Shown: one piece after another, positions 18,298 to 26,357 of the stretch
How the letters are laid out: each line of letters begins with the position of its first letter
Numbering within the stretch: position 1 is the stretch's first letter
Source: Streptomyces sp. NBC_00654
GTDB lineage: Bacteria > Actinomycetota > Actinomycetes > Streptomycetales > Streptomycetaceae
Reading direction: 5' to 3'
Assembly (NCBI RefSeq): GCF_026341775.1
Contig: NZ_JAPEOB010000002.1
Location: forward strand, 1,488,001 to 1,552,000
Length of the DNA stretch: 64,000 nt
Position numbers and translations under genes: made by a program
Notes under the pieces: generated by a model
Database searches by the model: none
Told to the model about the DNA's origin: nothing
Seen by the model: the letters and a program-made list of their open reading frames with translations, nothing else

Positions 18298-19035
18298 GTG
18301 ACCGAGGAATCCGGTGAGCATCCGGCGGCGGCCCGCCTGAAGCCGGTGCTGCGCCCCGTCCGCGCGGGCAACGGCTTCGAGGAGGCACTGGAGCAGATCC
18401 TCCAGGTGACGCGGCTCGGCCTGGTGGCGGGCGGCGAACGGCTGCCTGCGGAGCGGGAGCTGGCCGAGCTGCTCGGGATCAGCCGGGTCACGCTGCGCGA
18501 GGTGCTGAAGGTGCTCCAGGAGCAAGGCCTGGTGGAGAGCAGGCGCGGCCGTTACGGCGGCACGTTCGTGACACCGCGCACCGGCACGGCCGGCGAGGAC
18601 GAACTGCGGCGCCGGGTGGCGGAGGTCGACATGGAGGACGTGCTGCGCTTCCGCGAGGTCCTGGAGACCGGAGCGGCCGGACTCTGCGCCGCGCACGGGC
18701 TGACCGGCGAGGGCGCGGACCGGTTGCGCAGGGCACTGGCGGCGACACACGAGACACCTCTGCCCGACTACCGCAGGCACGACACCCTGTTTCACCTGAC
18801 GTTGGCCCGGCTTTCCGGTTCGCCGTCGCTGACCGCCCAGTACGCGGCGGTCCGGGCCACGGTGAACGGCCTGCTGGACTGCATTCCGCTGCTCGTGCGC
18901 AACCTGGAGCATTCGCAGCATCAGCACACGGTTCTCGTCGAGGCGGTCCTGGACGGGGACGAGGAGGCGGCACGCGCGGTGATGCGTGAGCACTGCGCCG
19001 GAACGGCGGCGCTGCTGCGCGGCTTCCTGGCCTGA
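18298..19035 (+). CDS. FadR-subfamily GntR transcriptional regulator
   Basis: Regulator of 245 aa. The N-terminal winged helix (AGGERLPAERELAELLGISRVTLREVLKVLQEQGLVESRRGRYGGTFV) is GntR-like and the helical C-terminal FCD domain contains RFREVLETGAAGL, FHLTLARLSG and the metal/ligand His residues expected (HQHTVLVEAVLDGD). It is divergent from glnA4 and followed by the gamma-glutamyl hydrolase gene, so it most likely senses a pathway intermediate and represses all three units through the paired operator sites. GTG start at 18298 after AAGGGAAACGGAAC. Confidence 0.9.
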   Translation: MTEESGEHPAAARLKPVLRPVRAGNGFEEALEQILQVTRLGLVAGGERLPAERELAELLGISRVTLREVLKVLQEQGLVESRRGRYGGTFVTPRTGTAGEDELRRRVAEVDMEDVLRFREVLETGAAGLCAAHGLTGEGADRLRRALAATHETPLPDYRRHDTLFHLTLARLSGSPSLTAQYAAVRATVNGLLDCIPLLVRNLEHSQHQHTVLVEAVLDGDEEAARAVMREHCAGTAALLRGFLA

Positions 19036-19079
19036 CCGGAACATCTTCCCGGTCTCCTTGCCGCATCGCACCGAGAATC

Positions 19080-19103
19080 TAAGGTATGCGGTGACACCAT
19101 TGA
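19080..19103. promoter_or_regulatory. Operator 2 of the GlnA4-cluster regulator
   Basis: TAAGGTATGCGGTGACACC followed by ATTGA repeats the motif at 18256-18279 with about four changes. It abuts TTGACT, a good -35 hexamer for the hydrolase gene, placing the repressor at the edge of that promoter. Confidence 0.68.
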
Positions 19104-19143
19104 CTTCGGCCCGCTGCACGCGGCCTACCGAAGGGACCGCACC

Positions 19144-19896
19144 ATGCCCGAACCCCTCATCGGCATCACCACCTATCTGGAGCCCGCGGCCAGGTGGGGC
19201 GTCTGGGAGCTGCCCGCCGCCGTCCTCCCCGCCGCGTACCCGCGTCTGGTGCAGCGGTCGGGCGGGCTGGCCGCACTGCTTCCGCCGGACGCCCCCGAGC
19301 GGGCCGCGGCCACCGTGTCCCGGCTGGACGCGCTCGTGGTGGCGGGCGGCGCCGATGTCGGGCCCGAGCTGTACGGGGCGGAGCGCGATCCCCGGACCGG
19401 GCCGCCCGCCCGGGAGCGCGACGCCTGGGAGAAGGCCCTGCTCGACGCGGCGCTGGAGTCCGGGATCCCGGTGCTCGGGATCTGCCGGGGCATGCAGCTG
19501 CTGAACGTGGCCCTGGGCGGCACCCTGGTCCAGCACATCGACGGGCACGCCGGTCCGCCCGGCACGACCGGGATCCTCGGCGAGCATGTGGTGACGCCCG
19601 TGCCCGGTACCCGCTACGCCTCGGTGGTCGCCGGGGAGTGCGCCGTACCGACCTACCACCACCAGGCCGTCGAACGGCTGGCCCCGGCGCTGGTGGCCTC
19701 CGCCCACGCGGTGGACGGCACCGTCGAGGCGGTCGAACTCCCCGGTCCGCAATGGGTACTGGGCGTGCAGTGGCACCCGGAGATGGGCGAGGACTCGCGA
19801 GTGATGCGGGCGCTAGTGGCGGCCGCCTCGGCGGCGGGGCCGGACCGGCGGCGCGCCGGCCGGACCGCCCTGGTGTCGGCACCCGGCCGGGCCTGA
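19144..19896 (+). CDS. Gamma-glutamyl-gamma-aminobutyrate hydrolase-like class I amidotransferase (peptidase C26)
   Basis: Hydrolase of 250 aa that would release glutamate from a gamma-glutamylated product, as PuuD does. The nucleophile Cys is in GICRGMQLLNVALGG, the catalytic His in GVQWHPEMGE, and the oxyanion/substrate loop is VVAGGADVGPELYG. The C26-type YHHQAVERL is present. ATG at 19144 after GAAGGGACC. It lies 108 bp downstream of the GntR regulator with its own operator and promoter, which supports a shared pathway with GlnA4 and the dehydrogenases. Confidence 0.88.
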   Translation: MPEPLIGITTYLEPAARWGVWELPAAVLPAAYPRLVQRSGGLAALLPPDAPERAAATVSRLDALVVAGGADVGPELYGAERDPRTGPPARERDAWEKALLDAALESGIPVLGICRGMQLLNVALGGTLVQHIDGHAGPPGTTGILGEHVVTPVPGTRYASVVAGECAVPTYHHQAVERLAPALVASAHAVDGTVEAVELPGPQWVLGVQWHPEMGEDSRVMRALVAAASAAGPDRRRAGRTALVSAPGRA

Positions 19897-19934
19897 CGCC
19901 CCCGGGCAGCGGGGCGGATGCCGTGCGCCCGGGA

Positions 19935-19981
19935 GCCTGGGGGGACCGGTCCGCCGGGGGGCCTGGGGAGACCGGTCCGCC
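19935..19981. repeat. Two 21-bp near-identical direct repeats
   Basis: A 21-mer starting GCCTGGGG and ending ACCGGTCCGCC occurs twice with a period of 26 bp and one mismatch, in the convergent spacer after the hydrolase gene. Confidence 0.7.
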
Positions 19982-20001
19982 CGGCGGCCTCCCCGCCCCG
20001 T

Positions 20002-20940
20002 TCAGACGCCCGGGGCGTCGGAGTCCGGCCGGGTGAGGGACAGCAGGTCCCGGGCCGGTCCGGTGGGCCGGTGACCGGAGGGCCATACGGCGCGCAGCTG
20101 GCGGCGGAGGCGTACGCCCGCGACCGGGACCTTCACCAGGCGGCGGGCCGACAGCTCCTCGCCCAGCGCCAGTTCGCTGAGCACACAGGGACCCGCGCCG
20201 CTCTCCGCCGCGCCCTTCACCGCGGTCGTGGAGGAGAGCTCCAGCAACGGCTGCGCGAGCCCGCCGTGCGGGGCGAGCGCGGCGTCCAGGACCTGCCGGG
20301 TGCCGGAGCCGTGTTCCCGCAGGATCAGCGGGGTCGCGGCCAGTTCCACCGGCAGCAACGGCGTCCGGCGGTGGGCCCAGGGGTGGGAGGGGGCGACCAC
20401 GACCACCAGGCGGTCGTGCGCGATGACCGTACCGTCCAGGCCCTCCGGTATCGACAGCCCCTCCACGAACCCCAGATCGGCCTCACCGGTCACCAGCCGC
20501 CGGGCGACCGCCGCCGAATTCCCCGCGACGAGGGACACGGCGGTGTCCGGCCGCTGGGCGCGCAGCGCGATGAGCCAGCCCGGCAGCAGGTACTCCGCGA
20601 TCGTCATGCTCGCCGCGACCCGCAGCCGCGAGTCCCGGCGGTCACGCAGTGCCTGGGCCCCCGCGTCGAACGCCTCCGCGGCCTCGACGACCCGGCGCGC
20701 CCAGTCGGTGACCAGGGCGCCCGCGTCGGTCAGCCGGGAGCCGCGCGGGGAGCGGTCCAGGAGGGCGACGCCGAGCTGCCGCTCCATCGACCGGATGCGG
20801 CTGGAGGCGGCGGGCTGGGTGACACCGACGTCCCGGGCGGCCCGTCCGAGGCTGCCGTGCCGGGCCACGGCGAGCAGCAGCTCCAGCGCCCCGAGGTCGG
20901 GAACCCGGTGGGACAGGGGTACGTGTTCATCGCTGGGCAT
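20002..20940 (-). CDS. LysR-family transcriptional regulator
   Basis: LTTR of 312 aa. The N-terminal helix-turn-helix is LELLLAVARHGSLGRAARDVGVTQPAASSRIRSMERQLG, followed by the linker helix and a periplasmic-binding-like effector domain (LRVAASMTIAEYLLPGWL, GNSAAVARRLVTGEADLGFVEG). It is divergent from the TDT transporter gene and probably controls it. The effector is unknown. ATG at 20940. Confidence 0.9.
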   Translation of the reverse strand: MPSDEHVPLSHRVPDLGALELLLAVARHGSLGRAARDVGVTQPAASSRIRSMERQLGVALLDRSPRGSRLTDAGALVTDWARRVVEAAEAFDAGAQALRDRRDSRLRVAASMTIAEYLLPGWLIALRAQRPDTAVSLVAGNSAAVARRLVTGEADLGFVEGLSIPEGLDGTVIAHDRLVVVVAPSHPWAHRRTPLLPVELAATPLILREHGSGTRQVLDAALAPHGGLAQPLLELSSTTAVKGAAESGAGPCVLSELALGEELSARRLVKVPVAGVRLRRQLRAVWPSGHRPTGPARDLLSLTRPDSDAPGV

Positions 20941-20962
20941 AAAGCCAGCTTATGACCTCATA
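20939..20962. promoter_or_regulatory. Candidate LysR binding region between regulator and TDT gene
   Basis: ATAA-N7-TTAT overlaps the regulator start and is followed by TATGA-CC-TCATA. These are the only AT-rich dyads in the divergent spacer, as expected for an autoregulatory LysR site, but the exact T-N11-A signature is not clean. Confidence 0.35.
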
Positions 20963-21010
20963 GGGACGGACTCCCTGGTGGGGAGCGGCGGTCCGGCCAA
21001 GAATCGTGGC

Positions 21011-22195
21011 ATGGCCATCTTTCCGCAGACCCAGGCAGAGCCCCAGCCCCGGACGCCGTCGTCCTCCCCGTCCGACGCCTCCCGCCCGGCCGCCCTCCGG
21101 CTGCCGTCCCTGCGGCACATCGGCCCCAATTGGTACGCCTCCGTGATGGGGACCGCGATCGTCGCGAGCGCGGGTGTCGCGCTCCCCGTGGATGTGCCGG
21201 GCCTGCGGACCGTGTGCACCGTCGTGTGGGCGCTGTCCGCGCTGTGGCTCGCCGCCGTCCTGGTGGCCCGTACCGGGCACTGGATCCACCACCGCGACCA
21301 GGCCCGCGCCCATCTCCTGGACCCGGCCGTCGCCCCGTTCTACGGGTGCCTGTCCATGGCTCTGCTCGCGGTCGGCGGGGGCACCATGGTGGTCGGCAAG
21401 GACGTCATCGGTGAGCAGGCCGCGCTCGTGGTGCACTCGGTGCTGTACGTCGCGGGCACGCTGATCGGTCTCGCCGCCGCGGTCGCCGTCCCGTATCTGA
21501 TGGTCGTACGCCACCGGCTGGAGCCCGGCAGCGCCTCGCCCGTCTGGCTGCTGCCGCTGGTGGCGCCGATGGTCTCCGCCTCGCTCGGCGCGCTGCTGGT
21601 GCCCGAACTGCCCGCGGGCCAGTGGCGCGGGACGCTGCTGATGGCCTGCTACGCGATGTTCGGGCTGTCCCTGCTGGCCACGCTGGTGGTGCTCCCGACC
21701 GTCTTCGCGCGGCTGGTGCACCAGGGGCCGCTGCCGCTCGCGCTGACGCCGACGCTGTTCCTGGTTCTGGGCCCGCTGGGCCAGTCGACCACCGCGGTCA
21801 ACCAGCTGGCCGATGTGGCGCCGGGGGCGGTCGGTGCCCCGTACGCCTCGGCCTTCGGTGCGTTCGCCGTGCTCTACGGGGTGCCGGTGATGGGGTTCGC
21901 GCTGCTGTGGCTGGCGCTCGCCCTCGCGATGGTGGTGCGGGCGCTGCGGGCCGGGATGACGTTCGCGATGACGTGGTGGGGATTCACCTTCCCCGTCGGT
22001 ACGTGTGTGACCGGGGCCGCCGGGCTGGCCCGGCACACCGGGCTCGACGCCTTCACCTGGCTGGCCGTCGCGCTGTATGTGTTCCTGGTGACCGCCTGGG
22101 CGGTGGCCGGGGCGCGGACGCTGCGCGGGCTGGTCAGCGGAGCGCTGCTCGCAGCACCGCGGGCGCCTCGGCCAGTGACGGCCCGTACCACGTGA
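21011..22195 (+). CDS. TDT-family (TehA/SLAC1-like) transporter
   Basis: Integral membrane protein of 394 aa with about ten hydrophobic helices. The opening IGPNWYASVMGTAIVASAG is the characteristic N-terminal signature of tellurite-resistance/dicarboxylate transporters, and the later MTWWGFTFPVGTCVTG also fits. Related proteins export or take up anions such as malate, sulfite or chloride; the substrate here is unknown. It is divergent from a LysR gene. Its 3' end overlaps the convergent BtuF-like gene by 62 bp. Confidence 0.85.
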   Translation: MAIFPQTQAEPQPRTPSSSPSDASRPAALRLPSLRHIGPNWYASVMGTAIVASAGVALPVDVPGLRTVCTVVWALSALWLAAVLVARTGHWIHHRDQARAHLLDPAVAPFYGCLSMALLAVGGGTMVVGKDVIGEQAALVVHSVLYVAGTLIGLAAAVAVPYLMVVRHRLEPGSASPVWLLPLVAPMVSASLGALLVPELPAGQWRGTLLMACYAMFGLSLLATLVVLPTVFARLVHQGPLPLALTPTLFLVLGPLGQSTTAVNQLADVAPGAVGAPYASAFGAFAVLYGVPVMGFALLWLALALAMVVRALRAGMTFAMTWWGFTFPVGTCVTGAAGLARHTGLDAFTWLAVALYVFLVTAWAVAGARTLRGLVSGALLAAPRAPRPVTARTT

Positions 22196-22841
22196 GGTGG
22201 CGCCCGTCGACGAGTGCGGCGGGCAGCGCGGGGAAGGCCTCGGGCCCGTCGTCGGCGGTGAAGCGGTACGGCTCGTCGGGCAGCACGACCAGTTCGGCGC
22301 CGGACGCGTTCAGTTCGGCGAGCGGGATACGGGGGTAGCGCTCGGCGTGGTCCGCGTAGACGTTGCGCACCCCCAGGCGGGCCAGCAGATCACCGGCGAA
22401 CGTGTCACGGCCGAGCACCATCCAGGGTCTGCGCCAGACGGGCACGACCGCCGGGCGCGGGGCTCCCGGGGCGGGGACCGCCGCCCAGGCGGCCTCCGCC
22501 TCGTCCAGCCAGCGGGGCCGGCCGAGGCCGCAGCCGGTGACCAGCACCCGTTCCAGCTCGGCGAAGGCCTCGTCGAGGGTGCGGATCACGGTGACCATGA
22601 CATCGAGCCCGGCCTCCCGCAGCGCGGCGAGGTCGGGGGCGCGGTTCTCCTCCTCGTTGGCGATGACCAGGTCCGGGCGCAGCGCGGCCACCGCCGCCAC
22701 GTCGGGGTTCTTCGTGCCGCCGATGCGGGCGGCGGCCAGGCCCGGCGGGTGGGTGCACCAGTCGGTGACCCCGGCCAGCAGCCCGGGTGCGGTGGCGGCG
22801 ACGGCCTCGGTGAGCGAGGGGACCAGGGAGACGACGCGCAC
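22134..22841 (-). CDS. BtuF-like helical-backbone metal receptor protein, no signal peptide
   Basis: A 235-aa protein of the periplasmic-binding class III fold used for cobalamin and siderophores (MRVVSLVPSLTEAVAATAPG, IGGTKNPDVAAVAALRPDLVIANEEENR, VWRRPWMVLGRDTFAGDLLARLG). It lacks a signal peptide or lipobox, so it is probably cytoplasmic. This cytosolic subgroup is frequent in actinomycetes and its ligand is not known. The C-terminus is encoded antisense to the TDT gene's last 62 bases. Confidence 0.8.
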   Translation of the reverse strand: MRVVSLVPSLTEAVAATAPGLLAGVTDWCTHPPGLAAARIGGTKNPDVAAVAALRPDLVIANEEENRAPDLAALREAGLDVMVTVIRTLDEAFAELERVLVTGCGLGRPRWLDEAEAAWAAVPAPGAPRPAVVPVWRRPWMVLGRDTFAGDLLARLGVRNVYADHAERYPRIPLAELNASGAELVVLPDEPYRFTADDGPEAFPALPAALVDGRHLTWYGPSLAEAPAVLRAALR

Positions 22842-22943
22842 GGGCGGGCCTTTCTCGGACGGACGTACGGGGGCGGGCCCGGTGACACCCGCCGGTCCGG
22901 GGCGGCCCGGGGACTGTCCTGCGGCGGCCCGGGGACTGTCCCG

Positions 22944-23010
22944 CAGCGGTCAGCGGCGGTCAGCCGCGGTCAGCGGCGGTCAGCGGCGGTCAGCGGCGGT
23001 CAGCGGCGGG
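22944..23010. repeat. 10-bp tandem repeat (CAGCGGCGGT)n
   Basis: Six full copies plus a partial one, with a single changed unit (CAGCCGCGGT), lie between the BtuF-like and XRE genes and run into the XRE stop codon. Each unit carries a minus-strand TGA. Confidence 0.9.
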
Positions 23011-23545
23011 AATCGTACGTGGCGTCGATGTTCTCGGCCACCGAGACGATCAGCAGCCGGGTCTCCGGGACGGTGGCGCGCCAGCGGTGCCGGACACCGC
23101 CGGACAGGAACAGCGTGTCGCCGCGCTCCAGCCGGTACGCCTGCCCCTCGGCCTCCACCTCGGCGGCGCCCTCGACGACGTACATCACCTCGTCGTTGCG
23201 GTGCTGGAACTCGCGCCCCAGGTCCTGCTCACCGGTGAACTCCAGCGCGCTGAGCTGGTGGCGGCCGCGCACCACGCGCCGTACCCCGTCCCCCTCGCCC
23301 GCGCGCACCACGTCCACCGAGCGCGCCGAGTCGGCGGCGGCCCGCAGCCGTGCGGTCGTGGTCTCCAGCGCCTCGGCGACCCGGTCCAGCGACCTGGCGC
23401 TGGGGCGGGCGCGCTCGTTCTCGATCTGGCTCAGGAACGGCACGGACAGCCCGCTGCGCGCGGCGACCGAGGCCAGCGTGAGCCCCAGGGTTCTGCGCCG
23501 TCGGCGGACCGCGGCACCGACCCGCAGTGCTTCCTTCTCGTCCAT
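23000..23545 (-). CDS. XRE-family regulator with C-terminal cupin domain
   Basis: Regulator of 181 aa. The N-terminal HTH (RRRRRTLGLTLASVAARSGLSVPFLSQIENERARPS) is followed by a cupin_2 beta-barrel (GREFQHRNDEVMYVVEGAAEVEAEGQ, GDTLFLSGGVRHRWRAT) that likely binds a small ligand. Similar HTH-cupin proteins control amino acid, polyamine or osmolyte genes. It is transcribed toward the tandem repeat, away from the betaine-transporter terminator. No operator is obvious. Confidence 0.88.
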   Translation of the reverse strand: MDEKEALRVGAAVRRRRRTLGLTLASVAARSGLSVPFLSQIENERARPSARSLDRVAEALETTTARLRAAADSARSVDVVRAGEGDGVRRVVRGRHQLSALEFTGEQDLGREFQHRNDEVMYVVEGAAEVEAEGQAYRLERGDTLFLSGGVRHRWRATVPETRLLIVSVAENIDATYDSRR

Positions 23546-23662
23546 GTCCGGGCTCCCTCCCGCCTGGCCATCCTCCCGGTTGCGAGCACACTACGCACAT
23601 CGTTCGGGAGATGGAGCACGGGAGAAGAGGCGGGAAACCCGCCAGGGGCGTTCTTCGGCCAT

Positions 23663-23709
23663 GGAGAAGGGGACGGCCCCGGTGCTCCACCGGGGCCGTC
23701 CCCTTCTCC
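23663..23709. terminator. Strong terminator of the betaine transporter operon
   Basis: A perfect 22-bp stem (23663-23684 paired with 23688-23709) with a three-base loop CTC lies 15 bp beyond the stop codon at 23724. It is one of the strongest hairpins in the window. Confidence 0.9.
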
Positions 23710-23723
23710 GCCGGGTGCCGGAA

Positions 23724-26357
23724 TCAGCTGCCGACAGGCGTCAGCGCGGCGGCCACCTCGGGGTTGGCGTCCATCCAGCGGCGGGCGGATTCCTTCTCCT
23801 TGCCACCGCCCCCGTTCTGGATCTCCACTTCCAGCGAGGCCAGCTGCGCCTCGGTGAGCTTGAAGTCCTTCAGCCAGCGGGTGACCTCGGGGAAGTCCTT
23901 CGCGAAGTCCTTCTTCGCGACCGTGTGGATCTCCTCGCCCTTGCCCCAGGCACCCTTGGGGTCCTTGAGCTTCTTCAGGTCGTGCTTGCCATAGGCCCAG
24001 TGCGGCGACCACAGGGTCACCACGACCGGCTCCTTCTTCTTGATCGAGCGGTTCAGCTCGGCCAGCATCGAGGACGTGCTGGAGGAGACGACCTTGTACT
24101 CACCCTCCAGGCCGTACTCCTTGAGCACCTTCTCATTGAGCGTGCCCATCATCCCGGCACTCGACTCGATGCCGATGATCTTGCCGTTGAACTTCTTGCC
24201 CTGACCCTTGAGGTCGTCGAGCGAGTCGATGCCCTTCACGTACGAGGGAACCGTCAGCTCCAGCGAGGTCGGCCCGTACCAGGAACCGAGATCGGTGAGG
24301 TTGTCCTTGTACTTGTCCCAGTACGCCTTGTGCGTCGTCGGCAGCCAGGAGTCGAACTGGACGTCCATCTGCCCCTGCGCGAGACCCGTGTAGAGCGGAC
24401 CGGGGTCGAGCTGCTTGACGGTCGTGCGGTAGCCGCGGTCCTCCAGCAGGTTCTGCCACAGGTAGGTGCTCGCGATGGCCTCGTCCCAGGGGAAGTAGCC
24501 CATGTTGACCGTCTTGCCCGCGTCCTCGCCCTGCTGACCGCCACCGGCGCCCCCGGGCAGCGGGGCAAGCTGGTCGACGAGGCCCGGGGACTTCTTCAGC
24601 CAGGCGCGTACGCCCTCCTGCTCCTTGCCCTCACCGGCGGTCTGGATCTCGTTCTCCAGGCCGGTGAGCTGCTCCTCGGTGAGCTTGAAGTCCTTCAGCC
24701 ACTCGGAGACCGCCGGCGCCTTCTCGGCGAACCCCTTGTGGGCGACGGTGTGCACGTTCTCGCCCTTGCCCCAGGCACCCTTGGGGTCCTTGAGCTTCTT
24801 CAGGTCGTGCTTGCCGTAGGCCCAGTGCGGCGACCACAGGGTCACCACGACCGGCTCCTTCTTCTTGATCGAGGCGTTCAGCTCGGCCAGCATCGAGGAC
24901 GTGCTGGAGGAGACGACCTTGTACTCACCCTCCAGGCCGTACTCCTTGAGCACCTTCTCATTGAGCGTGCCCATCATCCCGGCACTGGCCTCGATGCCGA
25001 TGATCTTGCCGTTGAACTTCTTGCCCTGACCCTTGAGGTCGTCGAGCGAGTCGATGCCCTTCACGTACGAGGGAACCGTCAGCTCCAGCGAGGTCGGCCC
25101 GTACCACGCGCCGAGATCGTCGATCTGGGAGCTGTACTTGTCCCAGTAGTCCTTGTGCGTGGTGGGCAGCCAGGAGTCCGTCTGGAAGTCGATGTCGCCG
25201 CGTGCGACACCGGAGTAGAGCGGACCGGCGTCCAGCTGCTTGATGTCGGTCGTATAGCCGCGCTGCTCCAGGAGCTCCTTCCAGAGGAACGTGGAGGCGA
25301 TGCCCTCGTCCCACGGGATGTAGCCCAGGTTGATCTTCTGGCCCTTGCCGACGTTCGCGCTGTCCCCGGCGACGTTCTTCCCACCGTCGTCCGAGCCGGC
25401 GATGTTGAGCCCGCCCGCGATCAGCGCGAGGACGACCACACCGACCATCGCGACGGCGGTGCCCGGCTTGTAGTGGGTGATCTTCAGGCCACGCGCGCCG
25501 GAGGCGATCCTGGCGGCGGCCCGGCGGCCGAGCGGGGAGACCCGCTCGTTGAGCGCGCCGGTCATCCGGTCCAGGTACATGGCGAGGATGACGACGGCGA
25601 TGCCGCTCTCGGCGGCGAGGCCGACCTGGAGCTGGGTGATCGCGGCGTACACCTTCTCGCCGAGACCGCCCGCGCCCGCCATACCGCCGATGACCACCAT
25701 CGACAGCGCCAGCATGATCACCTGGTTGATACCGGCCATGATCGTCGGCAGGGCGAGCGGCAGCTGCACCCGGGTCAGGGTGTCGCGGGGCGTCGTGCCG
25801 AACGCCTCGGCGGCCTCGACCAGTTCGCTGTCCACCTGACGGATGCCGAGCTCGGTCATCCGGACACCGGGGGGCATCGCGAACACGATGGTGGCGATGA
25901 CCCCGGGGGTGACACCGACGCCGAAGAACATGACGCCGGGGATCAGGTAGACGAAGGCGGGCATCGTCTGCATGACGTCGAGGACCGGCCGGAGCGCGGC
26001 ACTGACCTTGTTGTTCCGCGCGGCCCAGATGCCCGTCGGTACCGCGATCACGATGGTGATGACGGCAGCCACGACCACCAGCGACAGCGTGGCCATCGCC
26101 TCGTTCCACAGGGCGAGGGAGTCGATCAGGGCGAAGCCCGCGAAGGTGAGTACGGCCGGAATCACGCCGCGCAGCCAGAACGCGATGACGGCGAAGATCG
26201 CGGCCATCAGCAGCGGCTCACCGCCGCCGAGGACGGCGTTGACCCCGTCGTACATTCCGCCGAGCACGGCCTTGATGGCGTCGAAGATCCAGGTGAGGTT
26301 CGACTGGAGCCAGTCGACCGCGTCCTCGACCCACTCGCCGAAGGTGAACCTAGGCAC
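23724..26357 (-). CDS. Glycine-betaine/proline-type ABC transporter permease fused to two substrate-binding domains
   Basis: An 877-aa osmoprotectant importer subunit. Residues of about 1-290 are a BPD_transp_1 permease (five or more helices, EAA loop EAAEAFGTTPRDTLTRVQLPLA). One more helix (GTAVAMVGVVVLALIAGGLNI) leads to two tandem OpuAC-type domains outside the membrane, each with PWDE, DSWLPTTHK, WYGPTSLELTVPSYV and LWSPHWAYGKHDLK; the Trp/Tyr residues fit a quaternary-amine aromatic cage. Single-domain OpuABC fusions are known, and a doubled binding domain is the unusual trait here. Its start overlaps the ATPase stop by eight bases. Confidence 0.9.
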   Translation of the reverse strand: MPRFTFGEWVEDAVDWLQSNLTWIFDAIKAVLGGMYDGVNAVLGGGEPLLMAAIFAVIAFWLRGVIPAVLTFAGFALIDSLALWNEAMATLSLVVVAAVITIVIAVPTGIWAARNNKVSAALRPVLDVMQTMPAFVYLIPGVMFFGVGVTPGVIATIVFAMPPGVRMTELGIRQVDSELVEAAEAFGTTPRDTLTRVQLPLALPTIMAGINQVIMLALSMVVIGGMAGAGGLGEKVYAAITQLQVGLAAESGIAVVILAMYLDRMTGALNERVSPLGRRAAARIASGARGLKITHYKPGTAVAMVGVVVLALIAGGLNIAGSDDGGKNVAGDSANVGKGQKINLGYIPWDEGIASTFLWKELLEQRGYTTDIKQLDAGPLYSGVARGDIDFQTDSWLPTTHKDYWDKYSSQIDDLGAWYGPTSLELTVPSYVKGIDSLDDLKGQGKKFNGKIIGIEASAGMMGTLNEKVLKEYGLEGEYKVVSSSTSSMLAELNASIKKKEPVVVTLWSPHWAYGKHDLKKLKDPKGAWGKGENVHTVAHKGFAEKAPAVSEWLKDFKLTEEQLTGLENEIQTAGEGKEQEGVRAWLKKSPGLVDQLAPLPGGAGGGQQGEDAGKTVNMGYFPWDEAIASTYLWQNLLEDRGYRTTVKQLDPGPLYTGLAQGQMDVQFDSWLPTTHKAYWDKYKDNLTDLGSWYGPTSLELTVPSYVKGIDSLDDLKGQGKKFNGKIIGIESSAGMMGTLNEKVLKEYGLEGEYKVVSSSTSSMLAELNRSIKKKEPVVVTLWSPHWAYGKHDLKKLKDPKGAWGKGEEIHTVAKKDFAKDFPEVTRWLKDFKLTEAQLASLEVEIQNGGGGKEKESARRWMDANPEVAAALTPVGS
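23934..25105. repeat. Two near-identical 347-bp copies inside the transporter gene
   Basis: Bases 23934-24280 and 24759-25105 differ at about five positions by eye and lie exactly 825 bp (275 codons) apart, encoding the second lobe of each binding domain. Flanking parts of the two domains are clearly more divergent. Confidence 0.85.

Noticed and set aside
22944..23010. CRISPR array
   Set aside because: Units are directly adjacent without spacers; it is a simple tandem repeat.
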